58,213 bases of DNA from an uncultured Pelagibacteraceae bacterium (GTDB lineage: Bacteria; Pseudomonadota; Alphaproteobacteria; Pelagibacterales; Pelagibacteraceae): positions 1 through 58,213 of the forward strand of contig CACPEZ010000005.1 of NCBI GenBank assembly GCA_902633125.1, given 5' to 3'. The position numbers and the translations under genes are program-made. The notes below the pieces were generated by a model. That model ran no database searches, was not told the DNA's origin, and worked only from the letters and a program-made list of their open reading frames with translations. Position 1 is the first letter of the stretch. Every line of letters begins with the position of its first letter. Of this stretch, positions 1 to 9,232 are shown in pieces.

Positions 1-369
1 TTTTTAACAAGAATAATGTGGAAAAAATTTTCAAAAAAGACAAAGAGTGAAATTATCAAAAAAGGTATTAGCAAAATTAAAAATGGTGGGTATGAGTATC
101 TCATAACTAATCAATTAATTAAAGATGGAAGAAAAAAACAAAATAAAGTTTTGAATGTTAAAATTCCAATGAAAATACCTGTTACTATGGTCCATGGTCA
201 AAAAGATGAAGTTGTACCAATTAAATACTCAAGAGAAGTTTTAAAAATTTTCAGCAAAGCAAAAAAAAAATTAAATATAATTAAGAAGGGTGACCATAGT
301 CTCTCGTCAAACAAAAATCTAAATATTATTTGTAAAGAGTTAGATAATATTATTAAAAATACTAACTAG
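1..369 (+). CDS. Alpha/beta hydrolase, C-terminal part (cut by window start)
   Basis: The reading frame is open to the first base, so the first visible ATG at 16 is probably internal and the gene begins outside the window. The visible part ends like a serine hydrolase. A GQKDEVVP segment carries the likely catalytic Asp, and GDHSL about 35 residues later carries the likely catalytic His. The nucleophile elbow is not in the window. It converges on gltB, and the two reading frames overlap by 8 nt at their stop codons (362-369). The substrate cannot be told; peptidase, esterase or lipase are all possible. Confidence 0.7.
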   Translation, partial: FLTRIMWKKFSKKTKSEIIKKGISKIKNGGYEYLITNQLIKDGRKKQNKVLNVKIPMKIPVTMVHGQKDEVVPIKYSREVLKIFSKAKKKLNIIKKGDHSLSSNKNLNIICKELDNIIKNTN

Positions 370-3300
370 CTTGACCGACTAATTTTTTATTTGATATAGG
401 ATTTTCTAACTTATCTAACATTTCTTTTGGACAAACTTGGACGAAATTATTTATTTCATTTTCAAAATTCTCAACAATTTTTTTCGAGATTGTTGAATTT
501 GTTTCTATCGCATGCTCTTGAATTAATTTCCTTAGATGCTCAATCCAAAATTTAGTTTCTGGAGTTTGCCAAACTACACTTTCAGGATTTACTTTTTTAT
601 CAAATTGATTTTCAGGGTCATAAATAAATGCCATACCTCCTGTCATGCCAGCTCCAAAATTATCGCCAATATCTCCTAATATAATAATGTTTCCACCTGT
701 CATGTATTCACAACCATTTGAATCACAACCTTCTACTACTGCAGTTGCACCTGAATTTCTAACAGCAAATCTCTCTCCTGCTTGTCCTGCAGCTAATAAT
801 TTTCCTGAAGTAGCTCCATACAAAACAGTGTTTCCAATAATAGTATTTTCATTTGAAACAAGGTTGCTTTCATCTTGTAATTTAATCACAATAGTTCCAC
901 CTGATAATCCTTTTGCAACATAATCATTTGCATCCCCTTTTAAAATTAGTTTTAATCCTTTAATAGCAAAAGCACCAAAGGATTGGCCTGCTGAACCTTT
1001 AAAATTTAATTCGATCGAATTTTCATCAAGATTGTTATTTCCAAATTTTTTGTACAAATGATAAGAAATTCTAGTACCAACTGCTCTATCAGTATTTTGA
1101 ATTTCAAATTCTTGATTAATTTTTTCTTTTTTATCTATTTTGTCTTCTATTTCTGGCCATAATTTTTGATCTAAAGTATCTGGAACAGAATTAATTTCAG
1201 GTTTCTCACAATATCTTTTATTTTTTCCAGGATCTGCCTGAACAAAAAGAGGGTTTAAGTCTAGATCATCCAAGTTTGGTGATCCTTTGCTTACTTGCCT
1301 TAGTAAGTCAGTTCTTCCAATTACTTCATTTAAAGATTTGAAACCAAGATCAGCAAGTATTTCTCTTACTTCCTCTGCTATAAATGTAAAAAGGTTTACT
1401 ACTTTTTCAGGAGTTCCTGTAAATTTCTCTCTTAATTTATCATCTTGTGTGCAAACACCCACTGGACAAGTATTTGAATGACATTGTCTGACCATTATAC
1501 ATCCCATTGCAACTAAAGCAGTTGTTGCTACGCCAAATTCCTCTGCTCCCATCATGGCTGCAATCACAACATCTCTTCCTGTTTTTATTCCACCGTCAGT
1601 TCTAAGCGTCACTTGATGTCTCAAGTTATTTAAAGTCAATACCTGATTTGCTTCTGTTAATCCCATCTCCCAAGGAACTCCAACATATTTAACGCTTGTC
1701 TGTGGAGTGGCCCCTGTACCTCCTGAGTGCCCTGAGATTAAAATTATGTCTGCTTTAGCTTTTGCAACTCCAGCAGCTATCGTTCCAATTCCTGATGAAG
1801 CAACTAATTTAACTCCAACCCTAGCCTTAGGATTTATTTGTTTTAAATCATAAATTAATTGAGCTAGATCTTCTATTGAGTAAATATCGTGATGTGGTGG
1901 AGGTGATATTAAAGTAACTCCTGGCGTTGAGTGTCTCAATCTCGCAATTTCATCCGTAACTTTAAAGCCTGGTAATTGTCCACCTTCACCTGGTTTAGCA
2001 CCCTGTGCAATTTTGATTTCAATCTCATTACAATTATTTAAGTAATTAATGGTTACTCCAAATCTAGCTGATGCAATTTGTTTAACCCTTGAATTTGCAC
2101 TATCTCCATTCTCCATAATCTTAAATCTTTTTTCATCTTCTCCTCCTTCACCACTACAAGATGCGCCTTTAATTCTGTTCATACCAACAGCAAGAGTTTC
2201 ATGTGCTTCTTTAGATAAAGCTCCATGAGACATACTTCCACTTCCAAATCTTTTTAATATATTAGATGCAGGCTCAACATTAGATATATCGATGGGATTT
2301 TTAGATTTAAAATCTACTAAATCTCTTAAACTTATTGGATTTAGATTATAAATACCTTTTGTGTATTTTTTATATATTTCATAAGATCCTTGTCCAACCG
2401 CAGTTTGCAGTAAATGAATTAGTTTGCCTTGATACTGATGTGTTTCACCATTTTTTCTATATCTGTAAATACCTCCAATAGGTAAAATATTTGAATTATT
2501 GAAAAATGCTTCTTTGTGTATAGTTCTGATTTTCTTTTCTATTCCTTTTAAACCAATTCCAGAAATCTTTGATAACATCCCAGGAAAGTAATCTTTCACA
2601 ATTGTTCTGCTTAGTCCCACAGTTTCAAAATTACATCCGCCTCTATAAGAACTTAAAACAGAAATTCCCATTTTAGACATTATTTTAAGAAGACCGAGAT
2701 TTACTGATTTAATATATCTTGAAACACATTCATCAAAAGTGAAATTTCCAAATAATTTCTTAGAATGTCTTTGATATAAGCTATCAAAAGCTAAATAGGG
2801 GTTCACTGTAGTAGCACCAACACCAATTAATGTTGCAAAAGAGTGAGTATCTAAAGCATCTCCAGTTTGAACATTAATAGAAACATAACCTCTTAAACCT
2901 AATTTTACTAAATGTGTATTTATTGCCCCTATACATAAAAGCATCGGCATTGGCATTCTATTTTCTGAAATATTTTTATCTGATAATATTATTTGTTTAA
3001 TCCCCTCTCTAACAACTTGTTCAGATTTAACTTTGAGTAAATTTATTGATGTCTCTAAATCATCATCTTTGCTGAATGTACAATCTAAAACTTTATTATT
3101 ATTTCCAAAGAATTTCAAAAATTTTTCAAATTGTGCATTTGATAATATCGGACTATTTAAGACATAAATATTGTCTTTAGTTAATTTACTAAAATCTAAA
3201 ATATTACCAAGATTTCCAAATCTTGTCTTTAAACTCATAACTTTATTTTCTCTTAGAGAGTCAATTGGTGGATTTGTAACCTGACTAAAGTTTTGTCTAA

Positions 3301-4858
3301 AGTAATGATATAGTGGTCTATATTTGTCAGATAAAACTGCTAAGGGCGTGTCATCACCCATTGAGCCTGTTGCTTCTTTAGCATCTTCTGCCATTGGATG
3401 AAGGATTAATTCTAAATCTTCTATGCTATATCCAAAACAATGTTGAAAATTCCTCAAACTTTGGCCTTCTAGCTCTACTTTTTCAGTTTCTGCCTCTAAT
3501 TTTTTATCAAGATCAATAATCTGATTATTGTAATGTTTATATTCTTTTGAAAGGTAGTTTTTTATTTCATCATTTGAATATACTTTGCCTTTTTCTATTC
3601 TTACTCCTAATATTTCTCCAGGTCCTAATCTTCCTTTAGATACAATTTTTTTCTCATTTAAGTCTATCATTCCTGTTTCACTTCCTGCAAAAAGAAGTTT
3701 GTCTCTTGTCACTGTATATCTAAGTGGTCTTAATCCATTTCTGTCAGTTGCAACAATTACCCATTCATTATCTGTTGCAGCTATAGCAGCTGGCCCGTCC
3801 CAGGGCTCCATGGTACTATTTAAAAAATTGAATAGTTGTTGATGATCTTTTTTTAATACCTTATTTTTTTTTGACCAAGCGTCTGGTATTAGCATTAATT
3901 TTGCTAGAGGAGCAGGCTGTCCAGAAATATTTAATAACTCAAAAACATTATCTAATGATGCAGAGTCAGAATTTCCAGCTGGTATTACAGGCTTAAGATT
4001 CTCTATATCTTCGAAAACCGGACTAAACATCTCTTCTTCGTGAACCTTCATCCAATTAACATTTCCTTTAAGGGTATTTATTTCACCATTATGCGCTATA
4101 GATCTAAACGGTTGAGCTAAGTCCCAACTAGGCGCAGTATTGGTTGAAAATCTTTGGTGAAATATTGCATACCTAGATATAAATCTTTCATCTTTTAAGT
4201 CGGTATAAAAATCTGACAAAGCTTCTGCTAAAAACATTCCTTTATAAATGATAGATTTAGAACTAAATGAACATATATAAAAATTATTTAATTGATTATT
4301 GAGAGCTTCTTTTTCAATTACTCTTCTAGTTTCATACAATTTTTGTTCCAGAGATTTATTGACAACTTTTTTGTCATTGTATGTGAACAATACTTGAGTA
4401 ATTTCAGGTCTTGTTTGTTCAGCTTTTTCTCCTAAGACAGATGGATCAACAGGAACTTGTCTCCAGCCATAGATACTAAAATTTCTCTTTGTTAGTTCAC
4501 TTTCAACAATAGTTCTACATTGCTCCTGAGCGCTATAATCATTTCTTGGTAAGAAAATCATACCCACACATAGTTCAGAATTATCATGTTTATGACCAGT
4601 GACTTCAATTTTTTCCTCAAAGAAATCTTTAGGAATTTCAATATGGATCCCAGCACCATCTCCAGTTTTTCCGTCTGCATCTATTGCACCCCTGTGCCAA
4701 ACAGCTTTTAAGGCATCGATTCCATATTCTACGACTTTTCTTGATTTTAGACCTTCGGTGGATGCTACTAAACCTACACCACATGCATCATGTTCCATTT
4801 CTTCCGAGTAAACATGATTACTTTTTAAAATTTTTAAATTTTTATTTCTTAACTTCAT
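362..4858 (-). CDS. gltB: Glutamate synthase (NADPH) large subunit
   Basis: The 1498-residue product is the usual length for bacterial GltB. With GltD it makes two glutamates from glutamine and 2-oxoglutarate in the cytoplasm. An N-terminal Ntn-type glutaminase domain starts after a short propeptide, with the nucleophile in HDACGVG (Cys26). A central linking domain follows. The FMN-binding synthase domain carries the 3Fe-4S cysteines (QCHSNTCPVGVC, roughly residue 1130). A C-terminal glycine-rich beta-helix domain follows (for example TVLYGATSGKLLAAGQAGER). The ATG at 4858 shares one base with the gltD stop, so the pair is translationally coupled, gltD first. A 17-bp dyad upstream of gltD (6400-6416) may control both. 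Identification is very secure. Confidence 0.97.
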   Translation of the reverse strand: MKLRNKNLKILKSNHVYSEEMEHDACGVGLVASTEGLKSRKVVEYGIDALKAVWHRGAIDADGKTGDGAGIHIEIPKDFFEEKIEVTGHKHDNSELCVGMIFLPRNDYSAQEQCRTIVESELTKRNFSIYGWRQVPVDPSVLGEKAEQTRPEITQVLFTYNDKKVVNKSLEQKLYETRRVIEKEALNNQLNNFYICSFSSKSIIYKGMFLAEALSDFYTDLKDERFISRYAIFHQRFSTNTAPSWDLAQPFRSIAHNGEINTLKGNVNWMKVHEEEMFSPVFEDIENLKPVIPAGNSDSASLDNVFELLNISGQPAPLAKLMLIPDAWSKKNKVLKKDHQQLFNFLNSTMEPWDGPAAIAATDNEWVIVATDRNGLRPLRYTVTRDKLLFAGSETGMIDLNEKKIVSKGRLGPGEILGVRIEKGKVYSNDEIKNYLSKEYKHYNNQIIDLDKKLEAETEKVELEGQSLRNFQHCFGYSIEDLELILHPMAEDAKEATGSMGDDTPLAVLSDKYRPLYHYFRQNFSQVTNPPIDSLRENKVMSLKTRFGNLGNILDFSKLTKDNIYVLNSPILSNAQFEKFLKFFGNNNKVLDCTFSKDDDLETSINLLKVKSEQVVREGIKQIILSDKNISENRMPMPMLLCIGAINTHLVKLGLRGYVSINVQTGDALDTHSFATLIGVGATTVNPYLAFDSLYQRHSKKLFGNFTFDECVSRYIKSVNLGLLKIMSKMGISVLSSYRGGCNFETVGLSRTIVKDYFPGMLSKISGIGLKGIEKKIRTIHKEAFFNNSNILPIGGIYRYRKNGETHQYQGKLIHLLQTAVGQGSYEIYKKYTKGIYNLNPISLRDLVDFKSKNPIDISNVEPASNILKRFGSGSMSHGALSKEAHETLAVGMNRIKGASCSGEGGEDEKRFKIMENGDSANSRVKQIASARFGVTINYLNNCNEIEIKIAQGAKPGEGGQLPGFKVTDEIARLRHSTPGVTLISPPPHHDIYSIEDLAQLIYDLKQINPKARVGVKLVASSGIGTIAAGVAKAKADIILISGHSGGTGATPQTSVKYVGVPWEMGLTEANQVLTLNNLRHQVTLRTDGGIKTGRDVVIAAMMGAEEFGVATTALVAMGCIMVRQCHSNTCPVGVCTQDDKLREKFTGTPEKVVNLFTFIAEEVREILADLGFKSLNEVIGRTDLLRQVSKGSPNLDDLDLNPLFVQADPGKNKRYCEKPEINSVPDTLDQKLWPEIEDKIDKKEKINQEFEIQNTDRAVGTRISYHLYKKFGNNNLDENSIELNFKGSAGQSFGAFAIKGLKLILKGDANDYVAKGLSGGTIVIKLQDESNLVSNENTIIGNTVLYGATSGKLLAAGQAGERFAVRNSGATAVVEGCDSNGCEYMTGGNIIILGDIGDNFGAGMTGGMAFIYDPENQFDKKVNPESVVWQTPETKFWIEHLRKLIQEHAIETNSTISKKIVENFENEINNFVQVCPKEMLDKLENPISNKKLVGQAS

Positions 4859-6291
4859 TAAGCAACTCTAAGTTTTTGTTTACTTTGTAAATAATTATCA
4901 ATTGATGTTGCGGCGTCTCTTCCATCTTTGATACCCCAAACCACTAAAGATGCTCCACGAACTATATCTCCGGCTGCAAAAACTCCCTCTATACTAGTTT
5001 CCATTGTATCAAAATCCGCTTTTATTGTTCCCCATCTTGATACTTGTAATTTTTCTTCATTAAATAATTTTGGAAGATCTTCTGGATCAAATCCAAGTGC
5101 TTTGATTACAAGATCAGCTTTAATTTCAAAATCTGAATTTTCTTCCACAACTGGTTTTCTTCTACCGCTATCATCTGGCTCGCCCAATTTCATTTTATTA
5201 ACAACTACACTTTCAATTTTATTTGTTCCCTTAAACTCTTTAGGACTTGTTAACCAAATGAATTCAACACCTTCTTCTTCTGCATTGCCAACTTCTCTTG
5301 CTGATCCTGGCATATTTTCTCTATCTCTTCTATATAAACATTTTACAGATTTAGCATTCTGTCTCACTGAAGTCCTTAAGCAGTCCATTGCTGTATCGCC
5401 ACCTCCAATTACTACAACATCTTTGCCTTCAGCATTTAAAGTTCCGTTATCAAACAGCTCAACTTTATCACCTAGTCCTTTTTTATTTGATGCTGTCAAA
5501 AATTCCATGGCAGGGAAAATATTACTCAAATCGTTGCCAGGTAGACTAACTTCTCTAGCTTTATAAACTCCTGTAGCTATTAAAATTGCATCATGTTTTT
5601 CTCTTAACTCCGTCAAGCTTGAATCTTTTCCAACTTCAAAGTTTAAGACAAATTTTATTCCGCTTTCTTCCAAAAGTTTTATTCTTCTTTGAACAACATG
5701 CTTTTCTAATTTAAATCCTGGGATACCATATATTAGTAGCCCTCCAGCTCTGTCGTAACGATCATATATAGTTACCTTGTATCCTTTTTTTCTGAGTTGT
5801 TCTCCACAAGCAAGTCCAGCAGGACCAGAACCTATAATTCCTACACTCTCGTTTTTTTCACTATTTATTTCTATTGGTTTAACCCAACCATTTTCCCAAG
5901 CTTTTTCTGTTATATATTTTTCTATTGATCCAATAGTTACTGTTCCATGACCCGATTGCTCTATTACACAATTTCCTTCACACAGCCTATCCTGGGGGCA
6001 AATTCTTCCACAAACTTCTGGCATGTTGTTTGTGCTTTGTGATAATTGATAAGCTTCCTCATATCTTCCCTCAGCAGTTAGTTTAAGCCAATCTGGTATA
6101 TTGTTACTTAATGGACAATGAACTTGGCAAAATGGTACTCCACATTGGGAACATCTGCTTGACTGTTGAACAGCTCTATCTTTTAGAAATTCTTGATATA
6201 TTTCATCAAAATCCTCTTTTCGGTCTAATATATCTCTTTTAGGTGGATTTTGTTGACCTATATCAACAAACTTAAGCATTTTTTCTGACAT
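4858..6291 (-). CDS. gltD: Glutamate synthase small subunit
   Basis: The 477-residue protein feeds electrons from NADPH to GltB. The N-terminal region holds the Cys clusters for 4Fe-4S centres (CSQCGVPFC and CGRICPQDRLCEGNC, residues about 45-110). An FAD-binding motif IIGSGPAGLACG follows near residue 150, then a nucleotide-binding VVIGGGDTAMDC near residue 295, and a closing FAD motif VFAAGDIVRG near residue 440. It is the first gene of a two-gene operon with gltB, in the order gltD-gltB. The start ATG at 6291 follows a GTCCACC stretch with no clear Shine-Dalgarno sequence. Confidence 0.96.
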   Translation of the reverse strand: MSEKMLKFVDIGQQNPPKRDILDRKEDFDEIYQEFLKDRAVQQSSRCSQCGVPFCQVHCPLSNNIPDWLKLTAEGRYEEAYQLSQSTNNMPEVCGRICPQDRLCEGNCVIEQSGHGTVTIGSIEKYITEKAWENGWVKPIEINSEKNESVGIIGSGPAGLACGEQLRKKGYKVTIYDRYDRAGGLLIYGIPGFKLEKHVVQRRIKLLEESGIKFVLNFEVGKDSSLTELREKHDAILIATGVYKAREVSLPGNDLSNIFPAMEFLTASNKKGLGDKVELFDNGTLNAEGKDVVVIGGGDTAMDCLRTSVRQNAKSVKCLYRRDRENMPGSAREVGNAEEEGVEFIWLTSPKEFKGTNKIESVVVNKMKLGEPDDSGRRKPVVEENSDFEIKADLVIKALGFDPEDLPKLFNEEKLQVSRWGTIKADFDTMETSIEGVFAAGDIVRGASLVVWGIKDGRDAATSIDNYLQSKQKLRVA

Positions 6292-6399
6292 GGTGGACGC
6301 TGTATATACGATAAAAATTTAATAATAAACAATTACAAGGTCATAAATATTGACTAATATTTCACAAAACTTAAGTAAATCAGAGGTTTTTTCTTATTA

Positions 6400-6416
6400 T
6401 GCATAGATGATATGCA
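6400..6416. promoter_or_regulatory. 17-bp perfect dyad, NtrC-type architecture, upstream of gltDB
   Basis: TGCATA-GATGA-TATGCA is a perfect 6-5-6 inverted repeat in the spacer between divergent gltD (109 bp away) and uppP (55 bp away). Its layout equals the classical NtrC site TGCACC-N5-GGTGCA, with the outer TGCA half-sites kept and the inner two pairs changed. It also fits the LysR-type T-N11-A pattern. The binding protein is inferred, not shown. Confidence 0.45.
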
Positions 6417-6470
6417 AATATGTAATTGCTTTAATTTGGTTACAATTTCATTATGAAGTATTGGATCTAA

Positions 6471-7238
6471 ATGATTTCAAAATATGTAGAGACGCTAATT
6501 TTATCAATTATTCAAGGAATATCTGAGTTTATTCCAGTTAGCTCGTCTGCACATCTTTTAATTATATCAAGATTGAGTGACTTCAATGTTAGCAACCTAC
6601 AATTAGATATTAGTCTGCATTTAGGTTCTTTGTTAGCAATCATTTTATTTTTTAGAAAAGAGTTAATAAATATCATTAATAATAAAAATATATTTCTACT
6701 AATAATTCTTGGGTCTATACCATTAGTTATTGTTGGTTATATTTTTTACTCCACAAATTTAATTGATCAATTTAGAAACTTAAAAGTTGTCGCTTGGACA
6801 ACTTTGATTTTTGGAATTTTATTATACTTTTCAGATAAGTTTGAATTGAAAAATAAAATTTCTTCAGAATTAAATATTAAAAGTATTATTATAATAGGGT
6901 TATTTCAGATTTTAGCTGTTATTCCAGGAGTCAGTAGATCGGGTATAGTAATTACAGCTTCAAGATTTTTAAAATTTGATAGAGTTGAGTCATCAAAGAT
7001 AGCTTTTTATTTGTCTATTCCAGCTTTAGCAGGTGCAAGTGTTTTGGGATTTAAAGATGTTATTGACGATCAAATAAATTTTGATGCTATATTTATTTTT
7101 TCTACTTCAGCTTCATTTTTATTTTCTTATTTTACAATTAAATATTTTCTTATTTATGTTAAAATGTTTAGTTTAAGTTTTTTTGTTATTTATAGAATAG
7201 TTTTAAGTATTATTCTTTTTTCAATTATTTACTTATGA
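6471..7238 (+). CDS. uppP: Undecaprenyl-diphosphatase (UppP/BacA)
   Basis: This 255-residue polytopic inner-membrane enzyme dephosphorylates undecaprenyl diphosphate to recycle the lipid carrier for peptidoglycan synthesis. The two family signatures are intact: QGISEFIPVSSSAH at residues 15-28, with the catalytic Glu and Ser/His, and PGVSRSG near residue 152. About seven hydrophobic segments are visible. The length is close to the usual 260-275. It is a single gene, divergent from gltD and convergent with the EamA gene, overlapping it by 6 nt at the stop codons. Confidence 0.95.
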   Translation: MISKYVETLILSIIQGISEFIPVSSSAHLLIISRLSDFNVSNLQLDISLHLGSLLAIILFFRKELINIINNKNIFLLIILGSIPLVIVGYIFYSTNLIDQFRNLKVVAWTTLIFGILLYFSDKFELKNKISSELNIKSIIIIGLFQILAVIPGVSRSGIVITASRFLKFDRVESSKIAFYLSIPALAGASVLGFKDVIDDQINFDAIFIFSTSASFLFSYFTIKYFLIYVKMFSLSFFVIYRIVLSIILFSIIYL

Positions 7239-8120
7239 TTTTTTAGACGTTGGTGCAATTTGAGAAAATATTACAGCAATAAGAATTAATACACATCCTA
7301 TAATATTATTTATGTTAAGAACTTGACTTAAAATAATCCATCCAGCAATTGTTGCAAAGACACCTTCAAGAGAGTAAATTATTGCTGCTGGAGCTTCTTC
7401 AATATTTTTTTGTGCAAACATTTGTAAAGTAAAAGCAATTCCTCCAGATAAGACGCCTGCATATAATATTGAACTATACTCAGTTAATATTTTTGTAATA
7501 ACCACTTCTTCTAAAATAAAAGCAAATATAAGAGATAAACCAAAAACAAGAGCTGCTTGTAATGCTGCATAAAAAATTGGTATATTAAATTTCTCCATAA
7601 ACTTTCCAGCAAAAATTATATGTAAAGCCCAAAATAGTGAGCATAGAATAACTAAAGCATCACCTATCATAATTTCTGAGTTTGAAAAATCACTTAATAG
7701 GTAAACACCTATTATACATAAACCTATTGAAGGCCAAAGACTCCAATGGACTTTAATAGAATAAATAAAAAATAATAAAATTGGAACTAATGGAACGTAA
7801 AAAACTGTAAAAAAAGCAGCATTAGCTATATTCGTGTATTGTAATGCGGCTTGCTGCAAGTAGGTGCCCAAAAATAATGATATACCCATTAAAAATAAAT
7901 ATTTTAAAAATAATTTTTTATTAGAGTTGATTTCATAATTAATTTTTTTTCTTTCTAAAATTAAAGCAATGGGTAGGACTGTAAGAAAACCAACAAAAAA
8001 TCTAGATGCATTGAATGTTAATGGACCAATATTGTCCATGCCTGTGTCTTGAGCAATGAAAGCAGTGCCCCAAATAAATGTTGTTATCAAAGCGCATATA
8101 AGCGATGTAGTTTTGGACAT
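7233..8120 (-). CDS. EamA/DMT-family transporter
   Basis: The 295-residue protein has about ten hydrophobic segments arranged as two EamA repeats, the hallmark of drug/metabolite transporters in the inner membrane. The first helix contains the typical FIWGTAFIAQ sequence, and the second repeat contains APAAIIYSLEGVFATIAGW. Members export or import small metabolites such as amino acids or nucleosides; the substrate cannot be inferred here. It starts 14 bp after the dioxygenase stop on the same strand, so it is probably the last gene of the PDH E1-E2-dioxygenase-EamA cluster. Confidence 0.9.
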   Translation of the reverse strand: MSKTTSLICALITTFIWGTAFIAQDTGMDNIGPLTFNASRFFVGFLTVLPIALILERKKINYEINSNKKLFLKYLFLMGISLFLGTYLQQAALQYTNIANAAFFTVFYVPLVPILLFFIYSIKVHWSLWPSIGLCIIGVYLLSDFSNSEIMIGDALVILCSLFWALHIIFAGKFMEKFNIPIFYAALQAALVFGLSLIFAFILEEVVITKILTEYSSILYAGVLSGGIAFTLQMFAQKNIEEAPAAIIYSLEGVFATIAGWIILSQVLNINNIIGCVLILIAVIFSQIAPTSKKS

Positions 8121-8134
8121 TAATTTAATTAAAT

Positions 8135-9232
8135 TTAGATAATATTATTCATTCTACAACAGCTATCAAAATCTTCTTTATTGATATAGCAACCAGCCAT
8201 TTTTCTTTTACCTGAGAATGCACCTCTACCATGCATTACTCTCCAATTATTAAAAATTAATAATTCACCAGGTTTTAAAATATGCCTCCACTGGTATTGC
8301 TTTTGGTTTGCCATCGTATCAAATACTTTAATTGCTTTATAAAAATTAATTGTTTTCTGATTAGTTTCTCTAAAAGGCGCTCTATCGTAATTGTTAAAAC
8401 TAATTTGATCAAAATTATTTTTTTCATTTAATTTTATTATTGGTCTTTTTGCCTCAAGACGAACACCATCACCAATATAAGAACCTTTAACTTTTGTATT
8501 TGTTAAAGTTTTAAAATGTTTTTTATATTTTTGTTTGATATCATTTGCCAATTTAAATCCATCTACCATTATAGAATCTCCACCTTTAGCATCATACTTA
8601 CAACAAAGCAGTAATTGTAAACCCGGAGCATCATTACTATATGTAGAGTCTGTATGTGGTCTCAGTTCTTGGTTTGAATATGCACTGTCTGCTTTTTTAT
8701 TATTTGACTCAAAAGTCCACAATCCTCCAAAAATTGAATTTCTGACATAACCTATTTTTTTAGCTATATATTCAACAGAGTTTAAATTCTTTGAACAATT
8801 TCTTACGACTGCAAAACCATATATGTGGATTTTTTTTAATAAACTTTTAAATCCAACTTTAGTTTGTAATTGCTTATAGTTAATGAAAATTTGATTTTTT
8901 ATGTCTTTATCTTTCCAAAATTGAGTATCACTTTTAGTCTCTTCTTTTTTTAAAGAATTTTTTTTTAAAAATTCATAAGAATATTTGGTTGGTTTATTTT
9001 CATCAGACCATAATATTTCAATGAATTTCCCTTTTTTTAATAGTTTTGCTTTTTTAACTTTGATATTAATTTCTAAATTTGCGGTATAAGTTATTCTTTG
9101 ATTGGTTTTAAAATCCCAGTTTTCTTTATTTTTAATATGATCTCTTAACCAAATATTAGGAAATGTTTCAAACTTATTGTCATTAAAGTAAAATACAGTT
9201 TTATTATTTAAAAGCTTAAAATTTTTTATCAT
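8135..9232 (-). CDS. Gamma-butyrobetaine hydroxylase-like Fe(II)/2-oxoglutarate dioxygenase
   Basis: At 365 residues it matches the TauD/TfdA superfamily branch containing gamma-butyrobetaine and trimethyllysine hydroxylases. The N-terminal part has the WLRDHIKN-type segment of the small domain found in that branch (residues about 28-35). The catalytic domain shows the iron facial triad: His and Asp in RPHTDSTYS near residue 190, and the distal His in VMHGRGAF near residue 334. A family-typical Arg lies after the distal His. The likely substrate is a trimethylammonium compound, but specificity is not readable by eye. Its start overlaps the PDH E2 stop by 4 nt. Confidence 0.8.
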   Translation of the reverse strand: MIKNFKLLNNKTVFYFNDNKFETFPNIWLRDHIKNKENWDFKTNQRITYTANLEINIKVKKAKLLKKGKFIEILWSDENKPTKYSYEFLKKNSLKKEETKSDTQFWKDKDIKNQIFINYKQLQTKVGFKSLLKKIHIYGFAVVRNCSKNLNSVEYIAKKIGYVRNSIFGGLWTFESNNKKADSAYSNQELRPHTDSTYSNDAPGLQLLLCCKYDAKGGDSIMVDGFKLANDIKQKYKKHFKTLTNTKVKGSYIGDGVRLEAKRPIIKLNEKNNFDQISFNNYDRAPFRETNQKTINFYKAIKVFDTMANQKQYQWRHILKPGELLIFNNWRVMHGRGAFSGKRKMAGCYINKEDFDSCCRMNNII

